From contig DAOTYH010000007.1 in assembly GCA_034435015.1 (NCBI GenBank), positions 1 to 64,000 of the forward strand: a stretch of DNA of 64,000 nucleotides, written 5' to 3'. Origin of the DNA: DAOTYH01 sp034435015. GTDB taxonomy: Bacteria; Chloroflexota; Anaerolineae; Aggregatilineales; UBA3940. Positions 8,267 to 19,679 of the stretch are shown in pieces. Within the stretch, counting starts at the first letter, position 1. The number at the start of each line of letters is the position of its first letter. The position numbers and the translations under genes are program-made. The notes beneath the pieces are model-generated. The model saw nothing but the letters and a program-made list of their open reading frames with translations, ran no database searches and was not told the origin of the DNA.

Positions 8267-9509
8267 ACCGCAAGGCGTCAATGGGGTTAAGGCGGGCGGC
8301 ACGATAAGCCGGATAGATACCAAAGAAAATGCCTATTGCCGCTGAGACACCCGTCGCCAAGGCAATGGTATCAAAGCTTACCACGGTCGTTAACTGCTCG
8401 ACCAGGCGCTCAGCGACCGCCGCACCGACGGTGCCGAGCACTGTTCCAATCGCCCCTCCTACAAGCGCCAGCAATAACGACTCGATCAGAAACTGAAGAA
8501 GAATATCCCGTTGCTTAGCCCCTACTGCTTTACGTAACCCGATCTCGCGGGTGCGCTCAGTGACTGACACCAGCATAATATTCATGATACCAATACCGCC
8601 AACCAGCAAGGAGATAGCGGCAATGATGCCAAGAAAAATGGTCACTGCCCCTGTGATCTGGCCTGCCGCAGAGAGAATCTCCTTCTGAGTGATCACCTGA
8701 AAGTCGTCCTCGTTGCGGAACCGAATGTTATGCTGTTCACGCAAAATCTCGGTGATTTGCTCGGCGGCGGCATCCATCCGATCCTCAGAGACAGCCTGCA
8801 CAAAGATCAGTTGTACCATGTACTCGCCCTGGCGGTTTCGTACCTCAAACAGGCGGCGTTGTGCCAGGCTCAAGGGGATCAGGATAACATTATCCTCATC
8901 ACCGAACGAACCCCCGCCTTTCTCTCGCAATATACCAATAACCCGAAAAGGGGTATCCTCAATACGAATCGTAGCGCCGATCGGGTTCTCATAGTCTTGG
9001 AACAGGGCTTCTACGACCGTCTGTCCTAGCACGGCCACCCGTGACTCAGAGAGCATGTCTTCTTCGGTGATGAATGAACCTTCAGCTATCTCGGCATTGC
9101 GCACCTGCTGGTAGGAAGGTGTGACACCCCGCACCTCAGTCGCCGTCTCCTCGCGGCCATATCTCACCAGCGCTTGACGCCCTAAAACAGGGGCCACAGC
9201 GGCAACATCAGGAGCGCGGAAAGGGTCCTGAATAGCACTGACATCCCTGTTGCTAAGGCCTTGACTGCCACGTGTGGAAGGCCGTCCCCCCGCGATCTGG
9301 GTACCCGGCGTGACCGGAAAGACAAACAGGAGATTTGAGCCAATGGCGTTAAACTGCTCATTCACTATCGCTTCCAGCCCACGCCCTATTGAGATCAGAA
9401 CAATGACGGCAAAGATACCAATGATAATCCCCAACATAGTCAGGGCACTGCGAAGTTTATTGGTCATCAAACCGTTCCAGGCCAGCCGGAAACTCTCCAA
9501 GATGCTCAT
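8259..9509 (-). CDS. MacB/FtsX-type ABC transporter permease
   Basis: A 416-residue permease. One membrane helix near the N-terminus ([20 protein letters not shown]) is followed by a MacB-like extracytoplasmic core domain (about residues 50-240) and the FtsX domain with three helices at the C-terminus. It contains the conserved block [20 protein letters not shown] and GLRKAVGA. This is the half-transporter type III ABC fold that drives mechanotransmission rather than direct passage. The start overlaps the ATPase stop by 4 bases (ATGA). With the membrane fusion proteins upstream it should form a MacAB-like export or lipid/peptide extrusion complex. The substrate is unknown. Confidence 0.93.
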   Translation of the reverse strand: MSILESFRLAWNGLMTNKLRSALTMLGIIIGIFAVIVLISIGRGLEAIVNEQFNAIGSNLLFVFPVTPGTQIAGGRPSTRGSQGLSNRDVSAIQDPFRAPDVAAVAPVLGRQALVRYGREETATEVRGVTPSYQQVRNAEIAEGSFITEEDMLSESRVAVLGQTVVEALFQDYENPIGATIRIEDTPFRVIGILREKGGGSFGDEDNVILIPLSLAQRRLFEVRNRQGEYMVQLIFVQAVSEDRMDAAAEQITEILREQHNIRFRNEDDFQVITQKEILSAAGQITGAVTIFLGIIAAISLLVGGIGIMNIMLVSVTERTREIGLRKAVGAKQRDILLQFLIESLLLALVGGAIGTVLGTVGAAVAERLVEQLTTVVSFDTIALATGVSAAIGIFFGIYPAYRAARLNPIDALRYE

Positions 9510-10321
9510 GCCGCCCCCTTATCAATCACTCCCATCTCGATCAACATCTGGTCAGAGGGGCGCTCCTGTTCCCCTGCGCGCAATGGGTGAGCTACCGGTC
9601 GATCCGCAATGATCTGACCATCCCTTAGAACGATGATGCGCCGTGTATGCTGAGCCACATAAGGGTCATGGGTGACAAAGATAACCGTGATCCCCTGCTC
9701 TTCATTCAATTGCTGGAAGACACGCAATACATCTGTGCCCGACTTGCTGTCGAGGTTGCCAGTCGGCTCATCAGCCAGAATAATGGAGGGTGAGTTAACA
9801 AGCGCCCGTGCAATGGCAACACGCTGTTGCTGTCCGCCCGACAGCTCAGCCGGGGTGTGGTTTAACCGGTCACCAAGCCCTACTATCTCCAGCGCCTCAA
9901 TGGCACGTTGCCGGCGATTGAGAACCCCCGCATAGATCAGCGGCAACTCTACCTGTCGGACAGCACTGGTACGCGGCAACAAGTTAAAGTTCTGGAAGAC
10001 AAAACCTATCTTACGGTTGCGGATTTCAGCCAGCTCACGATCTTTCAGACGGCTCACATCTATTCCATCCAGAAAGTAGGTGCCTGATGTGGGTTGATCA
10101 AGCGCGCCGAGCATGTTCATCATGGTTGATTTACCCGACCCTGAAGGCCCCATGATCGCTACAAACTCTCCTTGCTCGACCTTAAACGTCACACCCCGTA
10201 AAGCATGCACCTCAACCTCGCCCATCACGTACACTTTGCGCAGATCGCGTACGTCAATGACCGAAGGAGAGCCTGCCCTCTTTCCATTATCAGGCATAGT
10301 ATCTACATCACCCACGCTCAC
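9506..10321 (-). CDS. MacB/LolD-type ABC transporter ATPase
   Basis: A 271-residue ATPase with Walker [10 protein letters not shown], signature [15 protein letters not shown], Walker [13 protein letters not shown] and the switch His in FVTHD. The [11 protein letters not shown] block is typical of the MacB/LolD group that pairs with FtsX-like permeases. The frame opens with GTG at 10321, overlapping the stop of the fusion protein gene (GTGA). AGGAGG sits 3 bases before it, so a GTG two codons later is an alternative start. A short C-terminal extension after DRPVAHPL is not needed for the fold. It powers the complex encoded around it. Confidence 0.94.
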   Translation of the reverse strand: MSVGDVDTMPDNGKRAGSPSVIDVRDLRKVYVMGEVEVHALRGVTFKVEQGEFVAIMGPSGSGKSTMMNMLGALDQPTSGTYFLDGIDVSRLKDRELAEIRNRKIGFVFQNFNLLPRTSAVRQVELPLIYAGVLNRRQRAIEALEIVGLGDRLNHTPAELSGGQQQRVAIARALVNSPSIILADEPTGNLDSKSGTDVLRVFQQLNEEQGITVIFVTHDPYVAQHTRRIIVLRDGQIIADRPVAHPLRAGEQERPSDQMLIEMGVIDKGAA

Positions 10322-11721
10322 TGGCCTCCTGAACTCGACCCTTCAAACAAATTCAGACCTTCCCGCTGAGAACTCACAACCACGCGATCTCCTTCCTGCA
10401 GGCCGCTTCGTACCTCGCTCATGGTCGAGCCGCGCACACCAAGCTCGATCCGAATCTCTTCGATAGTGCCATCATCGCGAAGCACGTTCGTATAAGCTTC
10501 CCCTGTACTTCGGTCAAACCGGACAGCCCAGTTGGGTATCAGCAATACGCGTGTCAGCTCAGATACCACAATATCAACAGTGGCTGTCATACCATCACGG
10601 AGAGGAACATCGGCAGGGTCAAGCAAGATACGTACACTGTAGCTAACCACCCCGCCCACGTTCACTCCCTCAGGTGCAATACGCTGGACATGCCCTGTGA
10701 GGTCTGCATTGGGCCACGCATCAAGGCTGACAAAGACCAGTTGCCCAGCACGAATCTTAGCAATGTCAACCTCGTCTATCAGGGCATCAACATAAAATGA
10801 AGAGTCATCCAGTAACACCACAGCGGGCAGGCCCGGCACGACTTCCTCACCAACCGCATAACGCACCTGCGCCACAATACCATCGAAGGGGGCCACTAGT
10901 TTTGCGTCTTCCAATGAGGCACGCACATTCTGGACTGCCAGCTCAGCCTGCTGAATTTGCAAACGCGCGATCTGTACGTCAATATCGTTAGGCCCTTCCA
11001 ACAGGCGTGCCAGAGTAGCCTGAGCCTGCCATACAGCGGCCTGTGCCGCGGCGACATCATTCGAGGATGCGCCCTGCTGGGCATTGATCAATTGTTGCTG
11101 AGCAATCTGCACAGCCAGCTCGTTGCTGGCAACCTGACTGTTGGCCTGATCAAGCTGGTACCCCTCACCATACTGCTGGTAGACCTGATCACGGTTGACC
11201 TGCGCCAGCCACAGATCAGAACGACGTAACTCAAGGTTGGCCTGGGCAATCCGAATCGCATTTTCATCGGGGGGCTGGGCGAGTTGCTCAAGCTGATACT
11301 GGGCACGTTGCACTGCCGCGCTGGCCGCGGCCACATCCCATTCGCTGACTCCGTTTAGAAGCTGTTCGAGCGCAACTTGTTGCAACTGAACTGCGATCTC
11401 CGCATCCAACAGATCAAGCTCATACTGGGAAGTGTCAATACGCATCAAGACTTCACCTGCGCGGACACGCTGGCCAACCTCGACATTTACCTCTTGAACA
11501 CGCCCTGAAAGCAGAAACGTTAGCTCTGTGCGCTCATGTGCAGACACAGGGGCTGTAGCGCTGACTGTCTCGCGTAAGTCCCCGCGCTCGATAACAGCAA
11601 CACGATAGGCCGCTTCCCCCCGATTTGTATCAGTAGTTCCACTCAACGTCGAACAACCAGCTACAGCTAATACGACAAGAAGGGTTGCGGCGATCTTGAA
11701 AATAGAGTTTCTGGCCGACAT
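10318..11721 (-). CDS. HlyD/MacA-family membrane fusion lipoprotein (second copy)
   Basis: A 467-residue periplasmic-adaptor-like lipoprotein (signal ending LAVAGC, Cys 23). It has the split biotinyl-lipoyl halves ([17 protein letters not shown] and [13 protein letters not shown]), between them a long Gln/Ala-rich alpha hairpin (about residues 110-285), then the beta-barrel and membrane-proximal domains ([23 protein letters not shown]). MacA-type adaptors assemble with MacB-type permeases. ATG at 11721 with GGAG about 8 bases upstream. It starts 18 bases after the first adaptor gene and its stop overlaps the ATPase start. Together with the previous gene this is a paralogous pair, so the adaptor ring may be mixed. 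Confidence 0.9.
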   Translation of the reverse strand: MSARNSIFKIAATLLVVLAVAGCSTLSGTTDTNRGEAAYRVAVIERGDLRETVSATAPVSAHERTELTFLLSGRVQEVNVEVGQRVRAGEVLMRIDTSQYELDLLDAEIAVQLQQVALEQLLNGVSEWDVAAASAAVQRAQYQLEQLAQPPDENAIRIAQANLELRRSDLWLAQVNRDQVYQQYGEGYQLDQANSQVASNELAVQIAQQQLINAQQGASSNDVAAAQAAVWQAQATLARLLEGPNDIDVQIARLQIQQAELAVQNVRASLEDAKLVAPFDGIVAQVRYAVGEEVVPGLPAVVLLDDSSFYVDALIDEVDIAKIRAGQLVFVSLDAWPNADLTGHVQRIAPEGVNVGGVVSYSVRILLDPADVPLRDGMTATVDIVVSELTRVLLIPNWAVRFDRSTGEAYTNVLRDDGTIEEIRIELGVRGSTMSEVRSGLQEGDRVVVSSQREGLNLFEGSSSGGQ

Positions 11722-11739
11722 CTCTTTATCTCCGCCCTA

Positions 11740-13107
11740 TCACTGCTCACCAAACAGGCTCAGGTTTTGACCAGCCAAGCTGACAGCCACAACCTGCCCC
11801 TCCTCAACCCCCGCAATTACCTGGCTGGCTACCTCACCGCGCAAGCCAAGAACAACCGGGACTTCTTGCAAGCTACCATCCTCTGTCAGAATGCTGACAT
11901 AAGCCTGACCAGTCGTCCGATCAATGCGGATAGCCCAATTTGGCACCAGCAGTACCCCTTCGAGACGCTGAACAATAATGTTTGCTGTAGCTGTCATCCC
12001 CGCGCGCAACGGTAGATCGGTCTGTGCCAAGTCAATACGCACCCGATACGTGACTGCCCCTCCGGTAGTAGTGGCAGAGGGCGCTATGCTAGTCACCTGC
12101 CCCTCAATTGTTTCGGACGGCAGGGCATCCAAAGTGATCTGAACGGGCTGACCGGGTACAACACGCCCAATATCTACCTCGTCAACATCCACTTCGACGT
12201 GCAGATGTGAGTCGTCAATCAGAACAAATGCGGGCGAACTAGTCGGAGCGGCCATGCCGGGATGCACGTTGACAACCGAGACAACACCTGTAAAAGGTGC
12301 AACCAGCGTAGCGGCATCTAGACGTTGGCGGGCACGTTCGAGCGCAATCTGAGCCTGATCGATCTGAATCTGTGCCCGCGTAATTTCCAAATCGGAAGGC
12401 CCCTCCAGAAGACGATTTAGTTCCGCCTGCGCCTGATACACAGAGGCCTGGGCCGCCCCCAGTGCATACTGATTAGGATCAGCACGGAGTTGCTCTAGAC
12501 GCAGGCGGGCAATCTCGACGTTAAAGAGGGCTTGATCAACCTGCTCCTGTACCGAAAGCAGAGGCGCTCCAGACAAATACCACTGCACTGCACGGAGTTG
12601 CATATCAGCCTGCTGATAGGCATTGAAGGCCTGCTCATATTGCAACTGGGCTATCCGTATTGACTCAGGGTCAGCCGTTTCTCTCTGACGGTTATAAGCC
12701 GCAACAGCGCTCTCAACTGCGGCCTGCGCCGCCGCGATCTGCGCTTGGCTGGGCGGCAGGAAGAGCCGTTGATAAGCTAGTTGCTGTGCCTGAAAAGCCA
12801 ACTCTGCTTGCTCAACTGCCAGCTCCAGTGCCTCAGCATCGAGACGAGCCAGAGGCTGGCCGGCTGTCACAGTGTCTCCTGCCTCGACAAATACCTCCCT
12901 GACCACCCCCGGCTGTTCGAAACTCAAGCTGACCCGTTCCGCAGGCAACAAGCTCCCCGCGGCACTCACGCTTGAATCAATCGAACCCCGCTCCACAACC
13001 CCGCGCCGCAAATTCTGGCCGGCCTCCGGCTGACGTCCGCCGCAACCTGCAAGGAGAATCCCCATTGTCATCAGGGCCGCTATGGCGTTCGCACGTCTTT
13101 TACGCAT
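11740..13107 (-). CDS. HlyD/MacA-family membrane fusion lipoprotein (first copy)
   Basis: The start chosen is ATG 13107 ([10 protein letters not shown]), with GGAGAGG five bases upstream, giving 455 residues; an earlier Met at 13140 has no such site. The signal ends in ILLAGC (Cys 22). The lipoyl halves ([31 protein letters not shown]) flank a long Ala/Gln-rich coiled-coil hairpin with repeats such as [14 protein letters not shown]. The C-terminal part ([32 protein letters not shown]) closely parallels the next gene, so the two arose by duplication. It is the first gene of the operon adaptor, adaptor, ATPase, permease, small membrane protein, and is divergent from rex. Confidence 0.9.
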   Translation of the reverse strand: MRKRRANAIAALMTMGILLAGCGGRQPEAGQNLRRGVVERGSIDSSVSAAGSLLPAERVSLSFEQPGVVREVFVEAGDTVTAGQPLARLDAEALELAVEQAELAFQAQQLAYQRLFLPPSQAQIAAAQAAVESAVAAYNRQRETADPESIRIAQLQYEQAFNAYQQADMQLRAVQWYLSGAPLLSVQEQVDQALFNVEIARLRLEQLRADPNQYALGAAQASVYQAQAELNRLLEGPSDLEITRAQIQIDQAQIALERARQRLDAATLVAPFTGVVSVVNVHPGMAAPTSSPAFVLIDDSHLHVEVDVDEVDIGRVVPGQPVQITLDALPSETIEGQVTSIAPSATTTGGAVTYRVRIDLAQTDLPLRAGMTATANIIVQRLEGVLLVPNWAIRIDRTTGQAYVSILTEDGSLQEVPVVLGLRGEVASQVIAGVEEGQVVAVSLAGQNLSLFGEQ

Positions 13108-13259
13108 CGAGCCTCTCCACGAGAGCATATCCAGAACCAAACCCTTCTGTCACCATTCACCTGGTCCTACACAACACAGACTGTTTGGGAAGTCCATCAC
13201 AACTCCATTGCTACAACGAAGTAGATTATATCGTACACCGCAATGCCCCATCGAATGAG

Positions 13260-13289
13260 TTGCCCAACCTGTATCAATCATGGTATTAT
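13260..13289 (+). promoter_or_regulatory. Probable rex promoter
   Basis: TTGCCC (13260-13265), an 18-base spacer and TATTAT (13284-13289), about 45 bases before the rex ATG. No convincing Rex operator palindrome is seen around it. Confidence 0.5.
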
Positions 13290-13334
13290 GACCCTATATT
13301 CTCCTATTGGGCGTCATTCCACTCTGGAGGTTCT

Positions 13335-13955
13335 ATGGCTCGTTCCGAAGTCCCGGACATTGTAGTTGGCCGCCTGCCGATCTACCTGCGTGCCTTGATC
13401 CGGCTTCACAGCGAGGGGCACGAGATCACCTCCTCCCACGAGTTAGCCCAGATTCTGGGAATCAGCTCTGCGCAGATACGTAAAGACTTGTCCTACTTTG
13501 GTGAATTCGGCAAGCAGGGAACTGGTTACCATGTTGCCACCCTGAGCGCTGAGCTACAACGCATCCTCCATGTCGATCGTGAATGGCAGGTTGCCCTAGT
13601 AGGAGTAGGAGACCTTGGGCGCGCCCTAGCCCGCTACGGCGGATTCGCTCACAGGGGTTTTCGCATCTCTCTCCTTTTCGACAATGACCCTGAGAAGATC
13701 GGTCAAGTCATCAATGACATGACAATTATGCCTGCCGAGCAGATTCCTCAGGTAGTCAGGGCACATGGGCTGAAAATAGCCATGATCGCCACGCCTGCCG
13801 ATGCGGCTCAGGAAACAGCCAACTTGCTTGTTGAAGGGGGCATCAGGGCGATTCTGAATTACGCGCCCATTGCCATTTCAGTTCCTAAAGATGTTCACGT
13901 CCAATACATTGACCCTGTAGCCCACCTCCAGCGAATGGCCTATTATCTAGACTGA
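13335..13955 (+). CDS. rex: Redox-sensing transcriptional repressor Rex
   Basis: A 206-residue protein. The winged-helix domain ([19 protein letters not shown], which binds DNA) is followed by a Rossmann NAD(H) domain with [11 protein letters not shown] and the [11 protein letters not shown] region. It ends with the swapped helix [10 protein letters not shown]. Rex senses the NADH/NAD ratio and represses respiration and fermentation genes when NADH is low. The start at 13335 has GGAGG at 13326-13330; the frame is open further upstream to 12972 but that part overlaps the fusion protein gene and lacks family similarity. The gene is preceded by a likely promoter and followed by a strong hairpin shared with the mreB-like gene. 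Confidence 0.95.
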   Translation: MARSEVPDIVVGRLPIYLRALIRLHSEGHEITSSHELAQILGISSAQIRKDLSYFGEFGKQGTGYHVATLSAELQRILHVDREWQVALVGVGDLGRALARYGGFAHRGFRISLLFDNDPEKIGQVINDMTIMPAEQIPQVVRAHGLKIAMIATPADAAQETANLLVEGGIRAILNYAPIAISVPKDVHVQYIDPVAHLQRMAYYLD

Positions 13956-13987
13956 CTCAACAACACCGCTCTCGGACATTTTGTGAC

Positions 13988-14018
13988 AAAAAAACCGGGC
14001 TTACGCCCGGCCCTTTCT
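13988..14018. terminator. Bidirectional intrinsic terminator between rex and the mreB-like gene
   Basis: CCGGGC (13995-14000), loop TTAC, GCCCGG (14005-14010). On the minus strand it is followed by seven T (A-run at 13988-13994), the better side, ending the mreB-like transcript. On the plus strand it is followed by CCCTTTCT, enough to serve rex. Confidence 0.8.
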
Positions 14019-14047
14019 AATCCCAAGCAACCTGCAAGCACTCAGGA

Positions 14048-15049
14048 CTAAATATCCGGTATAGAACGCTGGAGAACTTCAAGCCGCTCCAAACTACGGC
14101 TGGCCCCCAGTGCAGTGGCCCCTACCGGATCATCCGCGAGGAAAGCGGGGACATTTGTCTCACGGGTTAGATACTGGTCAATACCGCGCAGTAGAGCGGT
14201 GCCGCCCGTCAACACCATTCCCCGATCAATAATGTCTGACGACAACTCTGGCGGGGTCCGTTCCAGCACTCGCTTGACCACTCCTGCCATCAGGGACAAG
14301 GGTTCAGCCAATGCTTCAACTATCTCAGCCGTAGATAGCGTGAGCATCTTGGGCAGGCCGTCAACCTGATCGCGCCCCTGTATATCCATCCGCAAATCTT
14401 CGCCGATGTCAATAGCGGCACCGATATTAATCTTGGCCAGCTCAGCCGTCAGGTCGCCAATGATCAGGTTATACTTTCTACGCACGTAGTTGATGATCGC
14501 CTCATCCAGCCGCACACCGCCAACCCGTTCCGACGCCGCGGCCACAATGCCGTTCATAGCGATCACGGCGGCCTCACACGTCCCGCCCCCCAGATTCACG
14601 ATCATGTTTCCGCTGGGAGTATCCACTGGTAGACCGGCGCCAATCGCCGAGGCAAGCGGTTCCGGGATCAGGCGGGCCTCACGTGCCCCCGCCTGAATCG
14701 CGGCCTCATGGACGGCACGCCGCTCCACACTGGTCACCCCATAGGGGACAGTCATCATGATGGTAGGCTTGAACAATCGGAAGCTTCCCACCACCTTATC
14801 CACAAAATAGCGGAGCATGGCCTCAGTGACTTCATAATCAGCGATCACGCCGTCGCGCATGGGACGCATCACCTCAATCGTCTCAGGGGTACGCCCATAC
14901 ATATCTCTGGCTTCCTGACCGATGGCTACGATCTTTTCTTCCTCTATGGTGATTGCCACCACAGCCGGCTCATGAAGCAGGATTTGATCGCGCTCGGCAA
15001 TCGTCACACTGACCGTACCAAGGTCAATGCCCAGCTTCTTTCCGAACAT
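14048..15049 (-). CDS. MreB-like bacterial actin
   Basis: A 333-residue actin-fold protein. MreB filaments lie under the membrane and guide wall synthesis. Visible motifs are the phosphate 1 loop [22 protein letters not shown], the block [20 protein letters not shown], phosphate 2 as [11 protein letters not shown], and the adenosine motif [11 protein letters not shown]. Two positions depart from canonical MreB: the usual DLGTAN is DLGTVS, and the Asp that opens DIGGGT is Asn. The gene stands alone, without mreC or mreD, ATG at 15049 with GGAGG 5 bases upstream and its own terminator. The departures suggest a divergent MreB paralogue (Mbl/Mrl-like) rather than the main copy, but I cannot exclude that it is the only one. 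Confidence 0.88.
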   Translation of the reverse strand: MFGKKLGIDLGTVSVTIAERDQILLHEPAVVAITIEEEKIVAIGQEARDMYGRTPETIEVMRPMRDGVIADYEVTEAMLRYFVDKVVGSFRLFKPTIMMTVPYGVTSVERRAVHEAAIQAGAREARLIPEPLASAIGAGLPVDTPSGNMIVNLGGGTCEAAVIAMNGIVAAASERVGGVRLDEAIINYVRRKYNLIIGDLTAELAKINIGAAIDIGEDLRMDIQGRDQVDGLPKMLTLSTAEIVEALAEPLSLMAGVVKRVLERTPPELSSDIIDRGMVLTGGTALLRGIDQYLTRETNVPAFLADDPVGATALGASRSLERLEVLQRSIPDI

Positions 15050-15142
15050 GCAACCTCCAATTCCCCGCCACGCATAAAGCTCAGGCCCACGCCCCAGCCT
15101 GAGCCAACCGATTCCGGCACATCATCCCATCAGAACACCCAA

Positions 15143-15592
15143 CTATTGGGACTCATCGAACGTGCCGGGGCCGGTTCTCCGTCTAGGGCTACGACGGCTG
15201 GCGACTTTCAGCCGCAAATTAGCCCGCTTGATAGCCGCTTCCAACGCCGCAAATTGCGCCGGATCAGAGGGAGCACCCTCAGCCATCATCTTCTGAGCAC
15301 GCTGTCGCGCCGCCTCAGCACGGGCGATGTCAATCTCGTCCGCCCGTTCGGCTGAGTCGGCCAGAACAATCACATGGTCGTGGGCAACCTGCAATACGCC
15401 TCCGCCGACGGCAAAGGTTTCCTCGATCCCCCCCCGTCGCACGCGAACCTCTCCAAAGTCAAGCGCACTCACCAGGGGCACATGCTGAGGCAGGATAGCC
15501 ATCTCGCCCTGCACACCCGGCGCAATGACCAGATCAACCTCCTCATCATAGACCCGGCGCTCTTGGGTAATGATCTCACATCTCAGCGGCAT
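15143..15592 (-). CDS. atpC: ATP synthase F1 epsilon subunit
   Basis: A 149-residue epsilon subunit. The N-terminal beta sandwich (PLRCEIITQERRVYDEEVDLVIAPG, cut here for length, and GEMAILPQHVPLVSAL) is typical. A helical hairpin rich in Ala and Arg (AEAARQRAQKMM, LEAAIKRANLRLKVA) follows and a basic tail ends the protein. It couples rotation of the central stalk and can inhibit ATP hydrolysis. ATG at 15592; last gene of the leftward atpAGDC unit, 23 bases after atpD. Confidence 0.93.
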   Translation of the reverse strand: MPLRCEIITQERRVYDEEVDLVIAPGVQGEMAILPQHVPLVSALDFGEVRVRRGGIEETFAVGGGVLQVAHDHVIVLADSAERADEIDIARAEAARQRAQKMMAEGAPSDPAQFAALEAAIKRANLRLKVASRRSPRRRTGPGTFDESQ

Positions 15593-15615
15593 TGCCCTAC
15601 CACCTCTTGATCCTA

Positions 15616-17028
<1,413 letters not shown>

Positions 17029-17036
17029 TCAAGCAG

Positions 17037-17939
17037 TTACTCAGTCTCGGCCTGAGCCAACGCCTCAGCGCCGCCGACAATGTCCAGAATCTCATTGGTG
17101 ATCGCGAGCTGGCGGGCTTTGTTATAGCTGAGCGTCAAGTCCTCCACCAGAGCATGAGCATTCTCAGTTGCGTTACGCATAGCAACCATGCGTGCTGAAT
17201 GTTCGCTCGCCAGCGATTCAAGCAAGGATTGGTAGATTATCAGTTCGGTAAAACGCGGTAATATTTCGTCCAGAATGGACTGGGGATCAGGCTCAAACAG
17301 ATAGACAGCCCGCGGCCCCTCTCTGGTGCTTTCCCCCATTCTAGCAGTAGTGCCCGTCCGATGTGGTTGCAGAGGCAGTAACCGTTGAACCACAGGTTCC
17401 TGCCGCAACATATTGACGAAGCTCGTATAGGCGATGTAGACCTCATCCACCTCCCCATTGAGGAAATCATCCATCACCGTCCGTGATAATGCGGTGATGT
17501 CTAGAATGGAAGGTGTACCGGGCAAGTGGCTGAACTCGGCAATAATGGTTGAACCGCGCCGCAACATCAGATCACGCCCTTTACGCCCGACAGCAATGTA
17601 GACCACCGGCACGGTTTGCTTCTTCTCAAAGTCAATTGCAGTGCGAACAAGGTTAGTATTATATGGGCCGGCCAGCCCCCGGTCGCTGGTAATCAGCACC
17701 ACACCAATACGGTTCACAAAAGGCCGTTGATCAAGCAGGGGATGGGTAGTCCCACCCTCATGATAAAGAGCTATATCCTGCAAAATCTCGAAAGCCGCCC
17801 TTGCATAGGCGCGGCTCGCCAGAGCCTGTTGTTGTGCTCTGCGCACCTTAGAGGCCGACACTGCCTCCAATGCACCTGTTACCTTAGCAATGTTTCTAAC
17901 ACTCCGAATACGCCGCCGGATTTCTCGCGCAGTTGCCAT
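17037..17939 (-). CDS. atpG: ATP synthase F1 gamma subunit
   Basis: The central stalk subunit, 300 residues from the ATG at 17939 (MATAREIRRRIRSVRNIAKV); a GTG two codons upstream overlaps the ribosome site AGGTG and is less likely. N-terminal and C-terminal coiled-coil helices (LLESLASEHSARMVAMRNAT, ending in TNEILDIVGG) frame the Rossmann-like middle with SDRGLAGPYN. A short variable loop near residue 215 carries TGTTARMGESTREG. Between atpA and atpD in the usual order. Confidence 0.96.
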   Translation of the reverse strand: MATAREIRRRIRSVRNIAKVTGALEAVSASKVRRAQQQALASRAYARAAFEILQDIALYHEGGTTHPLLDQRPFVNRIGVVLITSDRGLAGPYNTNLVRTAIDFEKKQTVPVVYIAVGRKGRDLMLRRGSTIIAEFSHLPGTPSILDITALSRTVMDDFLNGEVDEVYIAYTSFVNMLRQEPVVQRLLPLQPHRTGTTARMGESTREGPRAVYLFEPDPQSILDEILPRFTELIIYQSLLESLASEHSARMVAMRNATENAHALVEDLTLSYNKARQLAITNEILDIVGGAEALAQAETE

Positions 17940-17963
17940 TATCACCTGCCTTGCCGTCCAGAG

Positions 17964-19472
17964 TTAACTCCAGCCCGCTTTAAACTCCTCTATAGCCCTG
18001 CGGAGTTGTTCCTCGATCTCTTCAGTCAGGTCATACGTCTCGTTGATCGCTTTCGCAAACTCAGGGTGTTGAGCCGCCATAAATTGCAAGAAGGCCTGCT
18101 CCCACTCCCTCACCCGCTCGACCGGCACGTCATCCACGTAGCCGCGGGTGCCTGCGTAAAGCACAGCAACCTCATCAGCCAGCGGAACAGGCTGGTACTG
18201 GGGTTGCTTGAGCAACTCTGTCAGACGCAAACCTCGATCCAACTGTTCTTGAGTTACCTTGTCCAGATCAGAGCCAAACTGGGCAAACGCCGCAAGCTCA
18301 CGGAACTGAGCCATGTCAAGGCGCAGACGCCCAGCCACCTTCTTCATAGCCTTGCGTTGAGCGTCCCCTCCCACACGGCTGACCGAAATGCCGGTGTTGA
18401 TAGCTGGTCGGATTCCAGCATAGAACAGGTCGCTCTCAAGATAAATCTGGCCGTCGGTGATCGAGATAACATTAGTAGGAATGTAGGCCGCCACATCTCC
18501 CAGCAAAGTCTCGATAATCGGCAGGGCTGTCAGGCTGCCACCGCCACGTTTCTCTGAGAGCTGGGCCGCCCGCTCAAGCAGACGTGAGTGGAGATAAAAC
18601 ACATCGCCCGGATACGCCTCACTGCCGGGCGGACGACGTAGCAGAAGAGATACTTGACGATACGCCCACGCATGTTTTGAAAGATCGTCGTAGACAACCA
18701 GCGCATCCTGCCCCTTTTCCATAAAGTACTCACCAATAGCACAACCTGAGTAAGGGGCAAGGTATTGCAGGGCGGCAGGATCAGCCGCCGAGGCAACAAC
18801 CACAATTGTATGAGCCATTGCACCATACTTTTCCAGCGTGGATACCACACGGGCGATCTGGGCCCGCTTCTGGCCGATGGCTACATAAATGCAGATCACA
18901 TCCTCGCCGCGCTGATTGATGATCGTGTCAATGGCAATAGCCGTCTTACCTGTCTGACGGTCGCCGATGATCAACTCGCGCTGTCCCCGGCCAATAGGGG
19001 TAATGGCATCAATAGCTTTAATACCCGTCTGGAGGGGGCGGTAGACATTGCGCCGTTCCACGACCCCAGGTGCAATACGCTCAGTCACAAAGTAATCCTC
19101 CGCTTCGATCGGCCCTTTGCCATCCAGCGGATTACCAAGTGGATCGATCACGCGCCCCACTAACGCCGGCCCCACCGGCACCGATGACAAACGCCCCAGT
19201 GCCTGCACGCGGCTGCCTTCTGCAATGTCGGCGTACTCCCCCATGATGATCACGCCGACCTGATCCTCTTCTAGGTTGAAGGCAACACCCAATGTGCCGT
19301 TAGCAAATTCAACCAGCTCCTGGCTGCGAACACCCGCCAGCCCGGATACCCGTGCGATGCCATCCCCTACCTCCAGCACCTCACCGATGCTGGTCACCGC
19401 AAGGGAAGGTTTAAACTGTTTAATCTGCTCTTTGAGTTGTTCTGTCAGGTCTTTGGAGATATTAGTTGCCAT
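17964..19472 (-). CDS. atpA: ATP synthase F1 alpha subunit
   Basis: A 502-residue regulatory subunit from ATG 19472 ([12 protein letters not shown]), which has GGGAGACGAC just upstream; the frame extends 17 codons further but without family similarity. It contains the P-loop [13 protein letters not shown], the [18 protein letters not shown] region and the alpha-specific block [15 protein letters not shown]. First gene of a unit atpA-atpG-atpD-atpC. The delta subunit and the F0 genes that normally stand just upstream are not here; instead an unrelated DUF11 protein precedes it. Confidence 0.97.
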   Translation of the reverse strand: MATNISKDLTEQLKEQIKQFKPSLAVTSIGEVLEVGDGIARVSGLAGVRSQELVEFANGTLGVAFNLEEDQVGVIIMGEYADIAEGSRVQALGRLSSVPVGPALVGRVIDPLGNPLDGKGPIEAEDYFVTERIAPGVVERRNVYRPLQTGIKAIDAITPIGRGQRELIIGDRQTGKTAIAIDTIINQRGEDVICIYVAIGQKRAQIARVVSTLEKYGAMAHTIVVVASAADPAALQYLAPYSGCAIGEYFMEKGQDALVVYDDLSKHAWAYRQVSLLLRRPPGSEAYPGDVFYLHSRLLERAAQLSEKRGGGSLTALPIIETLLGDVAAYIPTNVISITDGQIYLESDLFYAGIRPAINTGISVSRVGGDAQRKAMKKVAGRLRLDMAQFRELAAFAQFGSDLDKVTQEQLDRGLRLTELLKQPQYQPVPLADEVAVLYAGTRGYVDDVPVERVREWEQAFLQFMAAQHPEFAKAINETYDLTEEIEEQLRRAIEEFKAGWS

Positions 19473-19596
19473 GTCGTCTCCCACAATTTCCGCCCGGTCT
19501 GTACAACCGTCAGTAAACGTCATGTACCACCAGTTGACCGTTCATCCGGTGGACTGTGAGCCATACTGCAAATGAGTTTCAACACACCAGACTGTA

Positions 19597-19618
19597 GGGG
19601 CACGCCGAACCGTGCCCC
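19597..19618. repeat. Hairpin in the atpA leader
   Basis: GGGGCACG (19597-19604), loop CCGAAC, CGTGCCCC (19611-19618): a perfect 8-bp stem. There is no T-run on either side, so it is not a plain terminator. Its 5' arm begins GTAGGGGCA, shared with the hairpin at 22404-22430 on the other strand. Confidence 0.6.
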
Positions 19619-19621
19619 TGA

Positions 19622-19651
19622 ATTCTACCTAAGTTCGTCCGAATTGCCCAA
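19622..19651 (-). promoter_or_regulatory. Candidate atpAGDC promoter
   Basis: On the minus strand TTGGGC (19651-19646), an 18-base spacer and TAGAAT (19627-19622). It lies between the DUF11 gene and atpA and would give a leader of about 140 bases that includes the 19597-19618 hairpin. Confidence 0.4.
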
Positions 19652-19679
19652 CTTTTCACAAAGGGAGAGGGGTACTCTC

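Noticed and set aside
12972..13334. Upstream extension of the rex frame by 121 codons
   Set aside because: It overlaps the adaptor gene on the other strand, has no family similarity, and a promoter and GGAGG site precede the ATG at 13335.
13976..13990. TTTTGTGACAAAAA, resembling half of a Rex operator
   Set aside because: It lies after the rex stop, within the terminator flank, and lacks the second half of the palindrome.
14708..15355. Long open frame opposite the mreB-like gene and atpC
   Set aside because: It is a shadow of two genes on the other strand, with no recognisable domain.
17616..18557. Long open frame opposite atpG and atpA
   Set aside because: It is antisense to two conserved genes and reads as low-similarity sequence, a shadow of their codon use.
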